Below are positions 49,752 through 59,000 of a stretch of 64,000 nt of DNA, one piece after another. The notes under the pieces are model-generated. The model did not search any database. It saw nothing but the letters and a program-made list of their open reading frames with translations, and had not been told where the DNA came from. How positions within the stretch are numbered: the first letter of the stretch is position 1; every line of letters begins with the position of its first letter. Both the position numbers and the translations under genes were made by a program. Origin of the DNA: Longimicrobiales bacterium (GTDB lineage Bacteria; Gemmatimonadota; Gemmatimonadetes; Longimicrobiales; Gaopeijiaceae); assembly GCA_951828585.1 (NCBI GenBank), contig OX639991.1, positions 1,334,576 to 1,398,575 on the forward strand, in the 5' to 3' direction.

Positions 49752-50531
49752 ATGACCCGGGAGCGCCGAGGTGTCCTGGCGGCGGCCGCCGGGAGTGCCG
49801 TTCTTGCCGCCGCTTTCGTCCTTGCGGACACAGGCGGCGTCGCGGCCTCGGTCGTCGCAGCCGTCTGGCTCGTCCTCATCCCGGCTGTGGCCCTCCTGCA
49901 GCGACCGCCACCCCTGGACGAGATCCGCGCACACCGCTTGGGCTTCTACGCCGCTTCGATCGTGTTCCTCGCGGCGGGCGGGCTCCTGACCTTCGCGGTC
50001 GCGCCGGAACTCCGCCAACCGTCGGGCCTTCTCCGCACATGGCCATCGCCGCCGGGTGCCCTCCTTCTTCCCGCAGTCCTGCTCACGGCGGGCGGACTCG
50101 GCGTCGTCTACGCCTTCCGGGGACTCACCGCGCGGTTCGGGTGGCGGGAGACGGGCGTGGTGCGGGCGATCATGCCGGTCACGGGGGCCGAGAAGGGCGT
50201 GTTCGCGCTCCTGTCCCTCGCGGCGGGCGTGTTCGAGGAAGTGGTCTTTCGGGGATTCCTGCCGCTGTTCCTGGTGCCATGGACGGGCTCCTACCTGGCG
50301 GGCGCCTTGCCAGTCGCGGTGGTTTTCGGCTTCCTTCATGCCTATCAGGGTCGTCACGGGATCGCACGCACCGCGGTCATGGGCGGGATCCTGGCGGCGG
50401 GAGTCGTCTGGACGGAAAGCCTCTGGCCGTCGATCTTCGCGCATGCGGCACTGGACCTGATCCTGGGACTGGTCCTCGCCAAGTCACTTCTGGGAGAACC
50501 GCCGGCCGGGCCGGCTATGGGAGGAGTGTAG
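49752..50531 (+). CDS. CPBP-family intramembrane protease
   Basis: 259 residues, about seven membrane helices. Motifs: GVFEEVVFRGFLPLFLVP (Glu-Glu and Arg), VVFGFLHAYQG (His) and IFAHAALDLILG (His). The second CPBP gene in the window but not closely similar to the one at 21381. The substrate is unknown. ATG preceded by GAGTTGAGCC. DUF6941 and MOSC genes follow tightly on the same strand. Confidence 0.85.
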   Translation: MTRERRGVLAAAAGSAVLAAAFVLADTGGVAASVVAAVWLVLIPAVALLQRPPPLDEIRAHRLGFYAASIVFLAAGGLLTFAVAPELRQPSGLLRTWPSPPGALLLPAVLLTAGGLGVVYAFRGLTARFGWRETGVVRAIMPVTGAEKGVFALLSLAAGVFEEVVFRGFLPLFLVPWTGSYLAGALPVAVVFGFLHAYQGRHGIARTAVMGGILAAGVVWTESLWPSIFAHAALDLILGLVLAKSLLGEPPAGPAMGGV

Positions 50532-50537
50532 CAGCCA

Positions 50538-50954
50538 GTGGACGTAGACCTCGTGCTCACCGCCGACGCCGCAACCATTGACGGGTCGGGGAAGCTCAAT
50601 CTTCTCGGCGTATTCGACCAGATCAGCGTGCGCCGTTTCCCGGCCCGGCACGGCCGTCTGTCGCTGGTCTTGCGCTTCCTGGGCGGCGCCGACGACGCGG
50701 GCACCCACAAGCTGACGATCAAGCTGTCGAGTCCGAAGGGGAAGGAACTGGTCTCTCTGAGCGGCGAGCTCAAGGTTTCGCCCGGACGGCAGAGCCTGCA
50801 GACGGGCATCCGCGTCCCGCATGTGATCAACCTCGACGGGATCGTCTTCCAGGAGGAGGGAATCCACACCTTCCACATCCTCGTCAACGGGCGTCACCAG
50901 GCGACCCTGCCGCTGTCGATCGTCGGTCGGCGGATGGGCGGGGCGATGGCGTGA
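50538..50954 (+). CDS. DUF6941-family protein
   Basis: 138 residues, cytoplasmic beta-rich. VDLVLTADAATIDGSGKLNL, LGVFDQI and the later VFQEEGIHTFHILVNG are the features of DUF6941 (small conserved proteins found widely in high-GC bacteria, function unknown). GTG start 6 bases after the CPBP stop; its own stop overlaps the next gene's GTG. The start overlaps GCAGCCAGTGGAC, resembling the dispersed element's end, but no further match exists. Confidence 0.72.
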   Translation: MDVDLVLTADAATIDGSGKLNLLGVFDQISVRRFPARHGRLSLVLRFLGGADDAGTHKLTIKLSSPKGKELVSLSGELKVSPGRQSLQTGIRVPHVINLDGIVFQEEGIHTFHILVNGRHQATLPLSIVGRRMGGAMA

Positions 50955-51823
50955 CCGGGCCGACCGTGAACCCCCGCGCTCCCGGATCCGCCGGACGCGT
51001 CACCCGTCTCCGGATCCACCCGCTCAAGGGGGCGCGTGCGACCGAACTTCAATCCATGGAGTTCGACGCGATGGGGCCGCAGTGGGACCGGCGCTGGATG
51101 GTGGTCAGGGCCGACGGCGGGATGGTCACCCAGCGGGATACGCCCCGGCTGGCCACCGTCCATCCCCACCTGGACAACGGGGCACTCCGGCTCGAGACCG
51201 ACAGCATGGAGCCGCTGGACCTGCCGGTCTCTCCGGCCGGCGACCCCGTCCGCGTAGTCATCCACGGGAGCGACGCGGTGGGTTGCGCGGTATCTCCCGA
51301 CGCCGACGCATGGATCTCCACGGTTCTCGGCGCCGACCTTCGGCTGGTCTTCATGCGGGACGAGGACGCGCGCGCCACGGATCCGGCTTACGCCGAGGGC
51401 CACCGCGTCAGCTTCGCCGACGGGTTTCCGGCGCTCCTGGTCAGCGAACGATCCGTGGAGGAGCTGGCGCGACGCGGCGGGCGCGAGATCCCGGTCGAGC
51501 GCTTCCGGCCCAACATCGTCGTGACCGGCGCGCACCCCCACGACGAGGACCAGTGGCAGCGCTTCACCCTCGGCGCCATGAACTTCAGCGGGGTCAAGCT
51601 CTGCACCCGCTGCAAGGTCACCACCACCGACCAGAAGACCGGCGTGCGCGACCCCGATCGCGAGCCGCTCCGGACCCTGGCCCTCTACCGGCGCATTGAG
51701 TCGGCGGTGTACTTCGGGGTGAATGTGGTGCACGACGGGCCGGGCCGGATTTCGGTGGGGGATCCGGTGGAGGTGCTGGAGAGGGGGATTATTCCGGGCG
51801 CGGGGCTTGTGGCCCGTGTATGA
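50951..51823 (+). CDS. MOSC-domain protein (YcbX/mARC-like)
   Basis: 290 residues. The N-terminal MOSC beta-barrel begins VTRLRIHPLKGARATELQSM. The MOSC domain carries ERFRPNIVVTG and SGVKLCTRCKVTTTDQKTG, with the Cys expected to bind molybdenum cofactor. Relatives reduce N-hydroxylated compounds. The sequence covers both MOSC_N and MOSC and lacks the ferredoxin domain of YcbX, so an external electron donor is needed. GTG start overlapping the DUF6941 stop. Confidence 0.87.
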   Translation: MTGPTVNPRAPGSAGRVTRLRIHPLKGARATELQSMEFDAMGPQWDRRWMVVRADGGMVTQRDTPRLATVHPHLDNGALRLETDSMEPLDLPVSPAGDPVRVVIHGSDAVGCAVSPDADAWISTVLGADLRLVFMRDEDARATDPAYAEGHRVSFADGFPALLVSERSVEELARRGGREIPVERFRPNIVVTGAHPHDEDQWQRFTLGAMNFSGVKLCTRCKVTTTDQKTGVRDPDREPLRTLALYRRIESAVYFGVNVVHDGPGRISVGDPVEVLERGIIPGAGLVARV

Positions 51824-51872
51824 CGTCTTCGCGAAATTCGCACGGCAAGTTACCCACGGGCCGGGAGGCTGA

Positions 51873-54356
51873 ATGACCGTATCCCGCATGCGCGACCGCA
51901 TCGTCCCCCGTCTGATCGAGGAGGAGATGCGCGAGTCGTTCATCGACTACTCGATGAGCGTGATCGTGCGGCGGGCGCTTCCCGACGTGAGGGATGGTCT
52001 GAAGCCGGTTCACCGGCGGATTCTGGTCGCCATGCACGGGCTGTCCCTGAACCCGGACCGGGCCTACAAGAAGAGCGCCACGGTGGTGGGCGAGGTGCTG
52101 GGCAAGTACCACCCGCACGGCGACTCCGCGGTGTACGACGCACTGGTGCGCATGGTGCAGGATTTCTCGCTGCGCTATCCCCTGGTGGACGGGCAAGGCA
52201 ACTTCGGCTCGATCGATGGGGATCCCGCCGCCGCGTACCGCTACACCGAGGCGAGGCTGGCCAGGGTGGCCACCGAGATCCTGGCCGAGATCGAGAAGGA
52301 CACGGTCGAGTGGGAGAACAACTTCGACGACCGCCTGCAGGAGCCGGCGGTGCTCCCCTGCCGCATCCCCAACCTGCTGGTCAACGGAAGCTCCGGCATC
52401 GCGGTAGGGATGAGCACCAACGTGCCGCCGCACAACCTGCGCGAGGTCGCCGCGGCGCTGCGCATACTGGTCGCGGATCCGGACTGCGGCGCAGAGGAGC
52501 TGATGGAGGTGCTGCCGGGTCCGGATTTCCCGACGGGCGGGTACATCGTGGGGCGGGCGGGGATCCGTTCGATGTACGAGACAGGGCGTGGCCGCATGAC
52601 GATGCGGGCGCGCGTTGTGACGGAGGCCGTGCGGGGGGGGCGGAAGCAGCTCGTGGTGACCGAGTTGCCGTACGCGGTCTCCAAGTCGCGGATCATCGCG
52701 CGGATCGCCGCGCTGTCGCGCAAGGGCGCGCTTCCCGACGTGGCGGATCTGCGCGACGAGTCCGACCGCGAAGGCATCCGCCTGGTGGTGGAGCTCAAGC
52801 GCGGCTCCGACGCCGGCAAGATCATGGCGACGCTCTTCAGGAAGACCCCGCTCCAGTGCACCTTCGGCGCGATCCTGCTGGCGCTGGAAGGGGGACGACA
52901 GCCGCGCGAATTCACCCTCAAGGAGCTGCTCGGCCACTACCGCGACCACCGTCTCCAGGTCATCCGCAGGCGTTCGCGGTTCGATCTGGAAAAGGCCGAA
53001 ACCGACCTGCACATCACCCAGGGGCTGCTGCTCGCGCTGGCGCACATCGACGAGGTGATCGCCGAAATCAAGCGCTCCGCCGACCGCGCCGAGGCCTCAC
53101 GGCGGCTGCGCGACCGGTTCGGACTGAGCGAGGTGCAGGCCGAGGCTATTCTGCGCATGCGGCTGGCCAGACTCACCGCGCTGGAAGGGGACCAGCTGCG
53201 GGCGCGGGAAGCTTCGCTGCGAGCGGCGATCCGCGAACTGCGCGCGCTGCTGGCGGACGAGGCGCTCCAGATTGGAGTCATGCTTGGGGAACTGGACCAG
53301 GTCGTCGAGCGCTATGGCGACGCGCGCCGCACCGTGATTCTGGAGGGGAAGGACAAGAGCGGGTTCGCCTACGTGGCGACCGAGGTAGCGGACGAGGACG
53401 TCGTGGTCACCCTGTCGCGCCAGGGGTACCTGAAGCGGATTCCCATGCACCTCTACCGCCGCCGCGTGGCCGCCGGTCTGGCGCTGGCCGCCATGGAGCG
53501 ATTTGCGGGAGACTACCTCGAGACGGTGGTGGTCGCGCGAACGCGGGGCTGGCTTCTCTCGTTCACCAGTTCGGGCCAGGTGTATTTCCTGCGCGTGGAG
53601 GACATCCCCGAGGGGTCACGTGTGTCCCGGGGCAAGTCGGTCTGGGCGTTGCTGGGGATCGACCGGCGCGACCCGATCGTGGCGACCCGCACCGTCGACG
53701 ACCTCGAAGAAGACCGTTTCGTCGCCTTCGTGACGCGCATGGGGCTCATGAAGCGCACCCGGCTCGGCGAGTTCTCGAACCCCAGGAGCGGCGCCCTCAT
53801 TGCGGCCGGGGTGCGGCCCGGCGACGCGCTCCTCGACGTCAACACCACCACCGGCGACACCGAGTTCCTGCTCGTGACGCGGGACGGCCGCGCGATCCGC
53901 TTCCCGGAGCGCCAGGTCACGGTGGTGGGCCGCACCGCGCAGGGGGTGAAGGGGATCGGGCTGCGGGGGGACGACGAGGTGATCGCGCTGATCGTGGCGC
54001 AACGCGAGGCGCCGGTCCTGATGGTGGCCGAGACGGGAGCCGGCAAGCGCACGCTGATTTCGGCGTTTCCGGTGCAGGGGCGGGGGGGGTTGGGGACGCT
54101 CGCCATGCCGGCGAAGGAGGGTGGCGCGAGGCTGGTGGCGGCGCTCGAGGCGCTGGACGACGACAAAGTCGTGCTCGTCTCGGCGGCCGGCGCGGTAACG
54201 GGCGTCGAGGCGGCCACGGTGCCGGTGCGGCGCCGCAACGCGCCGGTGCGCGCGATCGTCGCCCCGGGTCCCGGCGACCGTATCGTGGACGTCACCCGTC
54301 TCTCCGGCGACGCGCCCGAAAGCGAACCTCGTTTCGACCTCCTGTCACCGGCGTGA
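51873..54356 (+). CDS. gyrA: DNA gyrase/topoisomerase IV subunit A
   Basis: 827 residues. The breakage-reunion domain begins ERL-like with [20 protein letters not shown]. The quinolone region is [18 protein letters not shown], carrying the susceptible-type Ser and Asp. The active-site Tyr lies in [15 protein letters not shown]-terminal beta-pinwheel of about six blades follows from residue 490. The GyrA box is degenerate (QGRGGLG rather than QRRGGKG), so wrapping activity and the choice between gyrase and topoisomerase IV are uncertain; a second type IIA gene elsewhere would settle it. GGGAGG 5 bases before the ATG. Confidence 0.9.
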   Translation: MTVSRMRDRIVPRLIEEEMRESFIDYSMSVIVRRALPDVRDGLKPVHRRILVAMHGLSLNPDRAYKKSATVVGEVLGKYHPHGDSAVYDALVRMVQDFSLRYPLVDGQGNFGSIDGDPAAAYRYTEARLARVATEILAEIEKDTVEWENNFDDRLQEPAVLPCRIPNLLVNGSSGIAVGMSTNVPPHNLREVAAALRILVADPDCGAEELMEVLPGPDFPTGGYIVGRAGIRSMYETGRGRMTMRARVVTEAVRGGRKQLVVTELPYAVSKSRIIARIAALSRKGALPDVADLRDESDREGIRLVVELKRGSDAGKIMATLFRKTPLQCTFGAILLALEGGRQPREFTLKELLGHYRDHRLQVIRRRSRFDLEKAETDLHITQGLLLALAHIDEVIAEIKRSADRAEASRRLRDRFGLSEVQAEAILRMRLARLTALEGDQLRAREASLRAAIRELRALLADEALQIGVMLGELDQVVERYGDARRTVILEGKDKSGFAYVATEVADEDVVVTLSRQGYLKRIPMHLYRRRVAAGLALAAMERFAGDYLETVVVARTRGWLLSFTSSGQVYFLRVEDIPEGSRVSRGKSVWALLGIDRRDPIVATRTVDDLEEDRFVAFVTRMGLMKRTRLGEFSNPRSGALIAAGVRPGDALLDVNTTTGDTEFLLVTRDGRAIRFPERQVTVVGRTAQGVKGIGLRGDDEVIALIVAQREAPVLMVAETGAGKRTLISAFPVQGRGGLGTLAMPAKEGGARLVAALEALDDDKVVLVSAAGAVTGVEAATVPVRRRNAPVRAIVAPGPGDRIVDVTRLSGDAPESEPRFDLLSPA

Positions 54357-54360
54357 GCGA

Positions 54361-54495
54361 CGCCATGCAATTCCTCCACCGCTCCCGCCCGCGTGAGCCC
54401 GCCATGCAGTTCCTCCACCACCCGCCATCCCCGGTTGGCGCCGCGTGTGGTGCGCTTGGCGTCGTGACCACCCCATGAAGTTCCTCGTGCTGGGC
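54361..54495 (+). repeat. Three spaced start-like repeats ahead of the dehydrogenase
   Basis: CCATGCAATTCCTCCACC (about 54364), CCATGCAGTTCCTCCACC (about 54403) and CCATGAAGTTCCTC (54473) share one pattern. The last is the true start of the next gene. The first two follow the gyrA stop and open short frames that do not continue in phase. Confidence 0.5.
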
Positions 54496-55647
54496 GGGGG
54501 CACCCAGGGGTCCGCCGCAGCGTACGACCTGCTGCGCAGCGACCACGACTGCGAAGTGGTCATCGCGGACTTGCGCACCGATTCGCTTCAACCCGCTCTC
54601 CTGCCGTACGTCGGCAACCGTCTGACCACCGTGCGCGCCAACGCCACCTGCGAATGGGAGGTAGCCGCCGCGATGGAGGGCGCCGCCGCCGTGCTCTGCG
54701 CCTTTCCCTACTACTTCAACTACGACATGACCCGCCTCGCGCTCGAGGCCGGCGCCCACTTCACCGACCTGGGCGGCAACACCGCGATCGTGGAGCGGCA
54801 GCGGGGGCTCGACGCCCGCGCCCGCGGGGCCGGACTCTCGATCGTCCCCGACGTGGGGCTCGCCCCGGGCATGGTCAACATCCTGGCGCAGGGCGGGATC
54901 GACCGGCTCGACACTACCGACTCGGTGCGCCTTTGGGTGGGCGGACTCCCCCAGAACCCCAAGCCGCCGCTCAACTACCAGATCGTCTACTCGCTCGAGG
55001 GCATGCTCGACTACTACGTGACGCCCGCCGAGATCCTGAAGGACGGCAGACGCGCCACCGTCGAGGCACTGTCCGAGATCGAGCCCCTAGATTTCCCCGA
55101 CCCGATCGGCCAACTGGAAGCCTTTCACACCGGCGGCGGCACCTCCACCCTGCCGTCCCGATACGAGGGGAGGGTCCGGTCGCTCGAATACAAGACGCTC
55201 AGGTACCCCGGCCACGCGCACATCATGCGGGCGATCCGCGCGCTGGGCCTCCTGAGCGCCACCGACGTCGATCACCAGGGGGCGCAGGTCAACCCGCGCC
55301 GGTTCTTCATCGAGCAGGTCACGCCCCTGCTCACCAACGAAGACGGGGACGACATGGTGATTGCGCGCGTCGAGGCGGTCGGCGAGCGCAACGGACGGCC
55401 CGCGCGGATCCGCTACGATGTCATCGACTATCACGACCCGGTAAAGGGGATCACGGCCATGGCCCGCACAACCGGGTTTTCCCTCGCGATCGTGGCGCGG
55501 ATGCAGGCGCGTGGGGAGGTGGCCGCGCCCGGTGTCGGCACTCCCGACGAGGTGATCCCGCCTGATGCCTTCGTGGCCGAGCTGCGGCGGCGGGATATCC
55601 GGGTCGACTTCTCCGAGACCGATGCGGACGCTAGCGCTAGCGGATAG
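54475..55647 (+). CDS. Saccharopine dehydrogenase-like NAD(P)-dependent oxidoreductase
   Basis: 390 residues. N-terminal Rossmann fold with the dinucleotide loop VLGGGTQGSAAAYDLL (residues 4-19) and CAFPYYFNYDMTRLALEAG; catalytic/dimer domain with VGLAPGMVNILAQGG and the closing IDYHDPVKGITAMARTTG. This pattern matches saccharopine dehydrogenase C-terminal/lysine 6-dehydrogenase-type enzymes. The exact substrate (lysine, saccharopine, carboxynorspermidine) cannot be told. The ATG gives MKFLVLGGGTQG at the N-terminus. Confidence 0.82.
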   Translation: MKFLVLGGGTQGSAAAYDLLRSDHDCEVVIADLRTDSLQPALLPYVGNRLTTVRANATCEWEVAAAMEGAAAVLCAFPYYFNYDMTRLALEAGAHFTDLGGNTAIVERQRGLDARARGAGLSIVPDVGLAPGMVNILAQGGIDRLDTTDSVRLWVGGLPQNPKPPLNYQIVYSLEGMLDYYVTPAEILKDGRRATVEALSEIEPLDFPDPIGQLEAFHTGGGTSTLPSRYEGRVRSLEYKTLRYPGHAHIMRAIRALGLLSATDVDHQGAQVNPRRFFIEQVTPLLTNEDGDDMVIARVEAVGERNGRPARIRYDVIDYHDPVKGITAMARTTGFSLAIVARMQARGEVAAPGVGTPDEVIPPDAFVAELRRRDIRVDFSETDADASASG

Positions 55648-55860
55648 GCTCTTCGCCCACCCTGGCATCAGACGAGTTGCTTGCGCCTGGCGGGCCGAGT
55701 CCGGGCTTCATATGCCGTTGGACGAGGCTCCCGAGTTCCGGCTGGCGTGCCCTGGACACGGGACCGGGCCCCGGTGATACGCCGCCCGATGTTAACTTGG
55801 TCGGCTGCGTCGCTTCATGCAGACCGCACCCACACACAAACCGAGCGACCCCGGATCCCA
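55648..55860. other. Intergenic region, nothing assigned
   Basis: 213 bp upstream of the PD40 lipoprotein. The frame is open on the plus strand but not protein-like. A possible promoter stretch (GTTAACTTGG near 55792) has no matching -10. Confidence 0.3.
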
Positions 55861-56976
55861 ATGGCCCACCCCTCCCCTCTTCCCCTCCTGGCCCTGTTGG
55901 CCATGGCCTTGCCCACCGCCGCTTGCCGTGAATCAGGCGACGGCCAACCGGACGACGGCCAGCCCGCCGACGCCCAGCCCGAGACCAACAACCCCAACCT
56001 CGTCCACCCCGACGAAACCCGCTTCGGCGCCATCCAACAGCTCACCTTCGAGGGCGAAAACGCCGAAGGCTACTGGGCCTTCGGCGGCACCTCGCTGATC
56101 TTCCAGTCGACCCCCGTCCCCGGCGAGGGCTGCGACCAGATCTACACCCTCGACCCCGCCACCGGCGCCCGCCAACTTGTCAGCACCGGCCAGGGCCGAA
56201 CCACCTGCGCCTACTACTACCCGGCCGGCGACCGAATCCTCTATTCCTCGACCCACCACCACGACCCCACCTGCCCCACCCCACCCGATCGTTCGCGCGG
56301 CTACGTGTGGGCGCTCTACCCCTCCTACGACATCTTCGCCGCCGACGCCGACGGCGCGAACCCCGTCCAGCTCACCACCGAGCCCGGCTACGACGCCGAA
56401 GCCACCTTCTCGCCCACCGGCCACCGTATCATCTTCACCTCGGTCCGCGACGGCGACCTCGACCTCTACTCCATGCTCCCCGACGGCTCGGACGTGCAGC
56501 GCCTGACCAACAAGCTCGGCTACGACGGCGGCGCCTTCTATAGCCCCGACGGCACGAAGATCGTGTGGCGCGCGCACTACCCCGACACCCCCGAGGCCCG
56601 CGACGACTACCTGTCGCTCCTCGTCGACGGCCTCATCCGCCCCTCGGCCCTCGAGATCTACGTGGCCGACGCGGACGGCTCCAACCCGCGCCAGCTCACC
56701 GACAACGGCGCCGCCAACTTCGCCCCGTACTGGCACCCCTCGGGGGAGCAGATCATCTTCTCGTCGAACATGGATGACCCGCGGGGCCGCAACTTCGAGA
56801 TCTACATCATCAACATCGATGGCACCGGCCAGGAGCGCGTGACGTACTCGGAGGGCTTCGACGGCTTCCCCGTCTTCCACCCCGACGGCACCCGGCTCGC
56901 ATTCGCGTCCAACCGCAACATGTCGCACGAGGGCAACACGAACCTGTTCCTGGTGGAATGGGTGGATGGGAACTGA
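55861..56976 (+). CDS. PD40/TolB-like beta-propeller lipoprotein
   Basis: 371 residues. Signal LPLLALLAMALPTAAC is a lipoprotein signal with Cys at the lipobox. A low-complexity Gln/Pro/Asp tether follows, then WD40-like PD40 repeats: YDAEATFSPTGHRIIFTSVR, YDGGAFYSPDGTKIVWRA, ANFAPYWHPSGEQIIFSSN, and FPVFHPDGTRLAFASNRN. It resembles the TolB propeller without the TolB N-terminal domain, so a binding/scaffolding role in the periplasm is likely. ATG directly precedes the signal; codon use is strongly C-ending. Confidence 0.82.
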   Translation: MAHPSPLPLLALLAMALPTAACRESGDGQPDDGQPADAQPETNNPNLVHPDETRFGAIQQLTFEGENAEGYWAFGGTSLIFQSTPVPGEGCDQIYTLDPATGARQLVSTGQGRTTCAYYYPAGDRILYSSTHHHDPTCPTPPDRSRGYVWALYPSYDIFAADADGANPVQLTTEPGYDAEATFSPTGHRIIFTSVRDGDLDLYSMLPDGSDVQRLTNKLGYDGGAFYSPDGTKIVWRAHYPDTPEARDDYLSLLVDGLIRPSALEIYVADADGSNPRQLTDNGAANFAPYWHPSGEQIIFSSNMDDPRGRNFEIYIINIDGTGQERVTYSEGFDGFPVFHPDGTRLAFASNRNMSHEGNTNLFLVEWVDGN

Positions 56977-57089
56977 GCGGTCAAAAGTCGCCTGGAGTTT
57001 CCATAAAGTAAACTGTAGTTGACAAGAAGCACGGCGGCGTTCGTTCCCCGCCAGCCCCTCAACCCCCCCAGTCGCAAGCTGACGGGCCG
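56977..57089. other. Convergent intergenic region
   Basis: 113 bp, AT-richer than its surroundings, with TTGACAAGAAGC near 57017. No strong hairpin with a T-run is seen, so terminators are not identified. Confidence 0.35.
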
Positions 57090-57767
57090 CTACTCCCCCG
57101 CCAACTCCAGAAACCCCGTCAGAATCCGGTACGTCAGCCCCCAGATCACCCGCCCCTCCACCTCGATACAGGGAAACCGCCGCATCAGTCCGCCCTCTCT
57201 CCACGGGTAGGACCCCCGGTTTCCCGCATCGGCCAGGTCCCGCACCCGAAACCAGTGCACCGACGCCACCTCCGCGCTCCCCACCCGGGCCAACGAATCG
57301 GGCGCGACCCGGAAGACGAACGGCCAGATCGTGATCACGGGCAGCCGTACCCCCACGGGCCGCGCGGTTTCCACACGGCCGAGCAGATCCCGGCGACCGT
57401 CCAGGCGCAGTCCCGTCTCCTCATGCGTCTCCCGTACCGCCGTGGCGACGAGCCCGTCGTCCGCCTCGTCGACGCTCCCCCCCGGCAGCGCCATCTGGCC
57501 CGACCACGGGTCGCGCGGCGACTCGCTTCTCCTGATGACGAGGACCTCGCAGTCGCGCACGGGCGGGTCGGCCTTACCCGGCGGCCCCCGCAGCACCAGC
57601 GCGACGGAGGCGTTGCGGCGGTTGCTGTCCGGCACGGCCGATTCAATGGACGCGAAGCGTTCGGCCAGCGCTCCGGAGAGTTCGGACAGGCGCAACGGTG
57701 GCTCCTTTCCGCCGGCGGGGCCGTCCCCGGTCACTCCGCCGCCGCGAGAAAGCTCGTTTTCGCTCAC
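57090..57767 (-). CDS. Nudix hydrolase, CoA-pyrophosphatase type
   Basis: 225 residues. After a ~35-residue N-terminus, VALVLRGPP begins the fold. The Nudix box reads LPGGSVDEADDGLVATAVRE and THEETGL, with the one-residue insertion of the CoA-diphosphatase subfamily. ASVHWFRVRDL and GRVIWGLTYRILTGFLEL close it. It would cleave CoA or related nucleoside-diphosphate derivatives. The GTG start overlaps the queE stop by 4 bases (GTGA), so the pair is co-translated. Confidence 0.85.
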   Translation of the reverse strand: MSENELSRGGGVTGDGPAGGKEPPLRLSELSGALAERFASIESAVPDSNRRNASVALVLRGPPGKADPPVRDCEVLVIRRSESPRDPWSGQMALPGGSVDEADDGLVATAVRETHEETGLRLDGRRDLLGRVETARPVGVRLPVITIWPFVFRVAPDSLARVGSAEVASVHWFRVRDLADAGNRGSYPWREGGLMRRFPCIEVEGRVIWGLTYRILTGFLELAGE

Positions 57768-58441
57768 ACCCCCGCCCGGTCCGGCCCCCAGATGTGCTTG
57801 TGCAGCTGCGTCTGGAACCTGACCGGCAACCCGCTCTCCAGGATGGCCCCGGCCAGCTCTTCGAGCTCTTCCAGCCCCCACACCGGCGACACGAGCAGGC
57901 TCCCCAGCGACCCCTCGCGCACCCGTTCGTCCAGCCCGTGGCGCCGGATGGTCTCGGCGGCCCACTCGAAGTCCCCCAGGCCCGCCACCACGAACTTCAC
58001 CTCGTCGCGCCCGGTCAGGTGATCTAGGTTCGACCAGAGGTTGCGGTGCTCCTCGCCCGATCCCGGACACTTGAGGTCCATGATGCGGTGCACGCGGTCG
58101 TCCAGGACGCTCACGTCCACCGCGCCGGAGGTCTCCACCAGCACGGTGTAGCCGTCGTCAACCAGGCGGCGGGCCAGCACGGCCGCGCCCGGCTGTACGA
58201 GCGGCTCCCCGCCCGTGATCTCGACGAGGCGGCATCCCGTTTCGGCCACCTTCGCCACGATCTCGTCGATCGTGCGACGCGTCCCGCCGTGGAAGGCGTA
58301 GGCGGTGTCGCACCAGACGCAGCGCAGCGGACATCCGGTGAGACGCACGAAGGTGCAGGGCAGTCCGGCCCGGGTGGATTCGCCCTGGATCGAGTGGAAG
58401 ATCTCGGTGATCCGGATGGAGTCGTGGCGGCCACGCATCAT
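57764..58441 (-). CDS. queE: 7-carboxy-7-deazaguanine synthase (radical SAM)
   Basis: 225 residues. QueE makes CDG from carboxytetrahydropterin in queuosine/7-deazaguanine biosynthesis. ITEIFHSIQGESTRAGLPC is the family start. The radical SAM cluster motif is CPLRCVWC (Cys at spacing 3+2), followed by DTAYAFHGG and EITGGEPLVQ (SAM binding). LHKHIWGPD ends the protein. The ATG at 58441 overlaps the stop of the preceding gene (ATGA). No queC, queD or queF is visible here. Confidence 0.93.
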   Translation of the reverse strand: MMRGRHDSIRITEIFHSIQGESTRAGLPCTFVRLTGCPLRCVWCDTAYAFHGGTRRTIDEIVAKVAETGCRLVEITGGEPLVQPGAAVLARRLVDDGYTVLVETSGAVDVSVLDDRVHRIMDLKCPGSGEEHRNLWSNLDHLTGRDEVKFVVAGLGDFEWAAETIRRHGLDERVREGSLGSLLVSPVWGLEELEELAGAILESGLPVRFQTQLHKHIWGPDRAGV

Positions 58442-58800
58442 GCCGTCCCCCCATCCCCCATTTGCTTCGCCACCGCCTCGTTCAACAGGCGCTGAACCTC
58501 GTGCAGGGTCAGGGCGCCCGCCTCTTCCGCCACCGCCTGCCGACTCGCCCCCCGCCAGAGCACCGGGGTCTCCACGTGGCCCACGATGCCCAGGCCTGTC
58601 GCGGCCCAGCGCGGGAACACCAGGTATCCGGCCACCGGCGCCTTCAGATCGCCGGTCCGTTCCGTCTCGATGGAGACGGTGTACGGCTGGCCGTCGACCG
58701 CCTCGAAGCCGGGCGGACGGGTATGGACCGCAAAATATCCTCCCAGGGTGTGGTCTTCCTCGCCCTTGCCGGCCTCGGGCTTGCCCGCGGGTTTGGTCAT
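58438..58800 (-). CDS. Small conserved protein upstream of queE, unknown function
   Basis: 120 residues, no signal. TLGGYFAVHTRPPGFEAVDG, PYTVSIETERTGDLKAPVAG and GLGIVGHVETPVLWRG suggest a small beta-fold; the C-terminus is helical. Overlaps queE by 4 bases, so it is the first gene of an operon with queE and the Nudix hydrolase. I do not recognise the family; a role linked to deazaguanine or translation quality is guessed only from position. Confidence 0.65.
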   Translation of the reverse strand: MTKPAGKPEAGKGEEDHTLGGYFAVHTRPPGFEAVDGQPYTVSIETERTGDLKAPVAGYLVFPRWAATGLGIVGHVETPVLWRGASRQAVAEEAGALTLHEVQRLLNEAVAKQMGDGGTA

Positions 58801-59000
58801 TCGTGGTTCGCTCCCGTGCTTGCGGCGCCGGGTCCCCGGTCGGTCCGGTTCCGGCGCCCATCGGCCCGAAAAGTAAACGATCCGTCGTGGCGACATCGCC
58901 GTTTGCGGGCGCCATGCCCTATCTTCATCACGTTCCGGGGCGGGCATTCCCACCGGACCCGCTCCCACAATCCCCCCTTGCACAAAGGTTGGTCTCCACG

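Noticed and set aside
50530-50545. GCAGCCAGTGGAC as an eighth copy of the dispersed element
   Set aside because: Only about 12 bases match and none of the internal blocks follows; it lies in the start of the DUF6941 gene.
56990-57030. TTGACA plus AT-rich stretch as a promoter
   Set aside because: It lies between two convergent gene ends, with no downstream gene in the right orientation.
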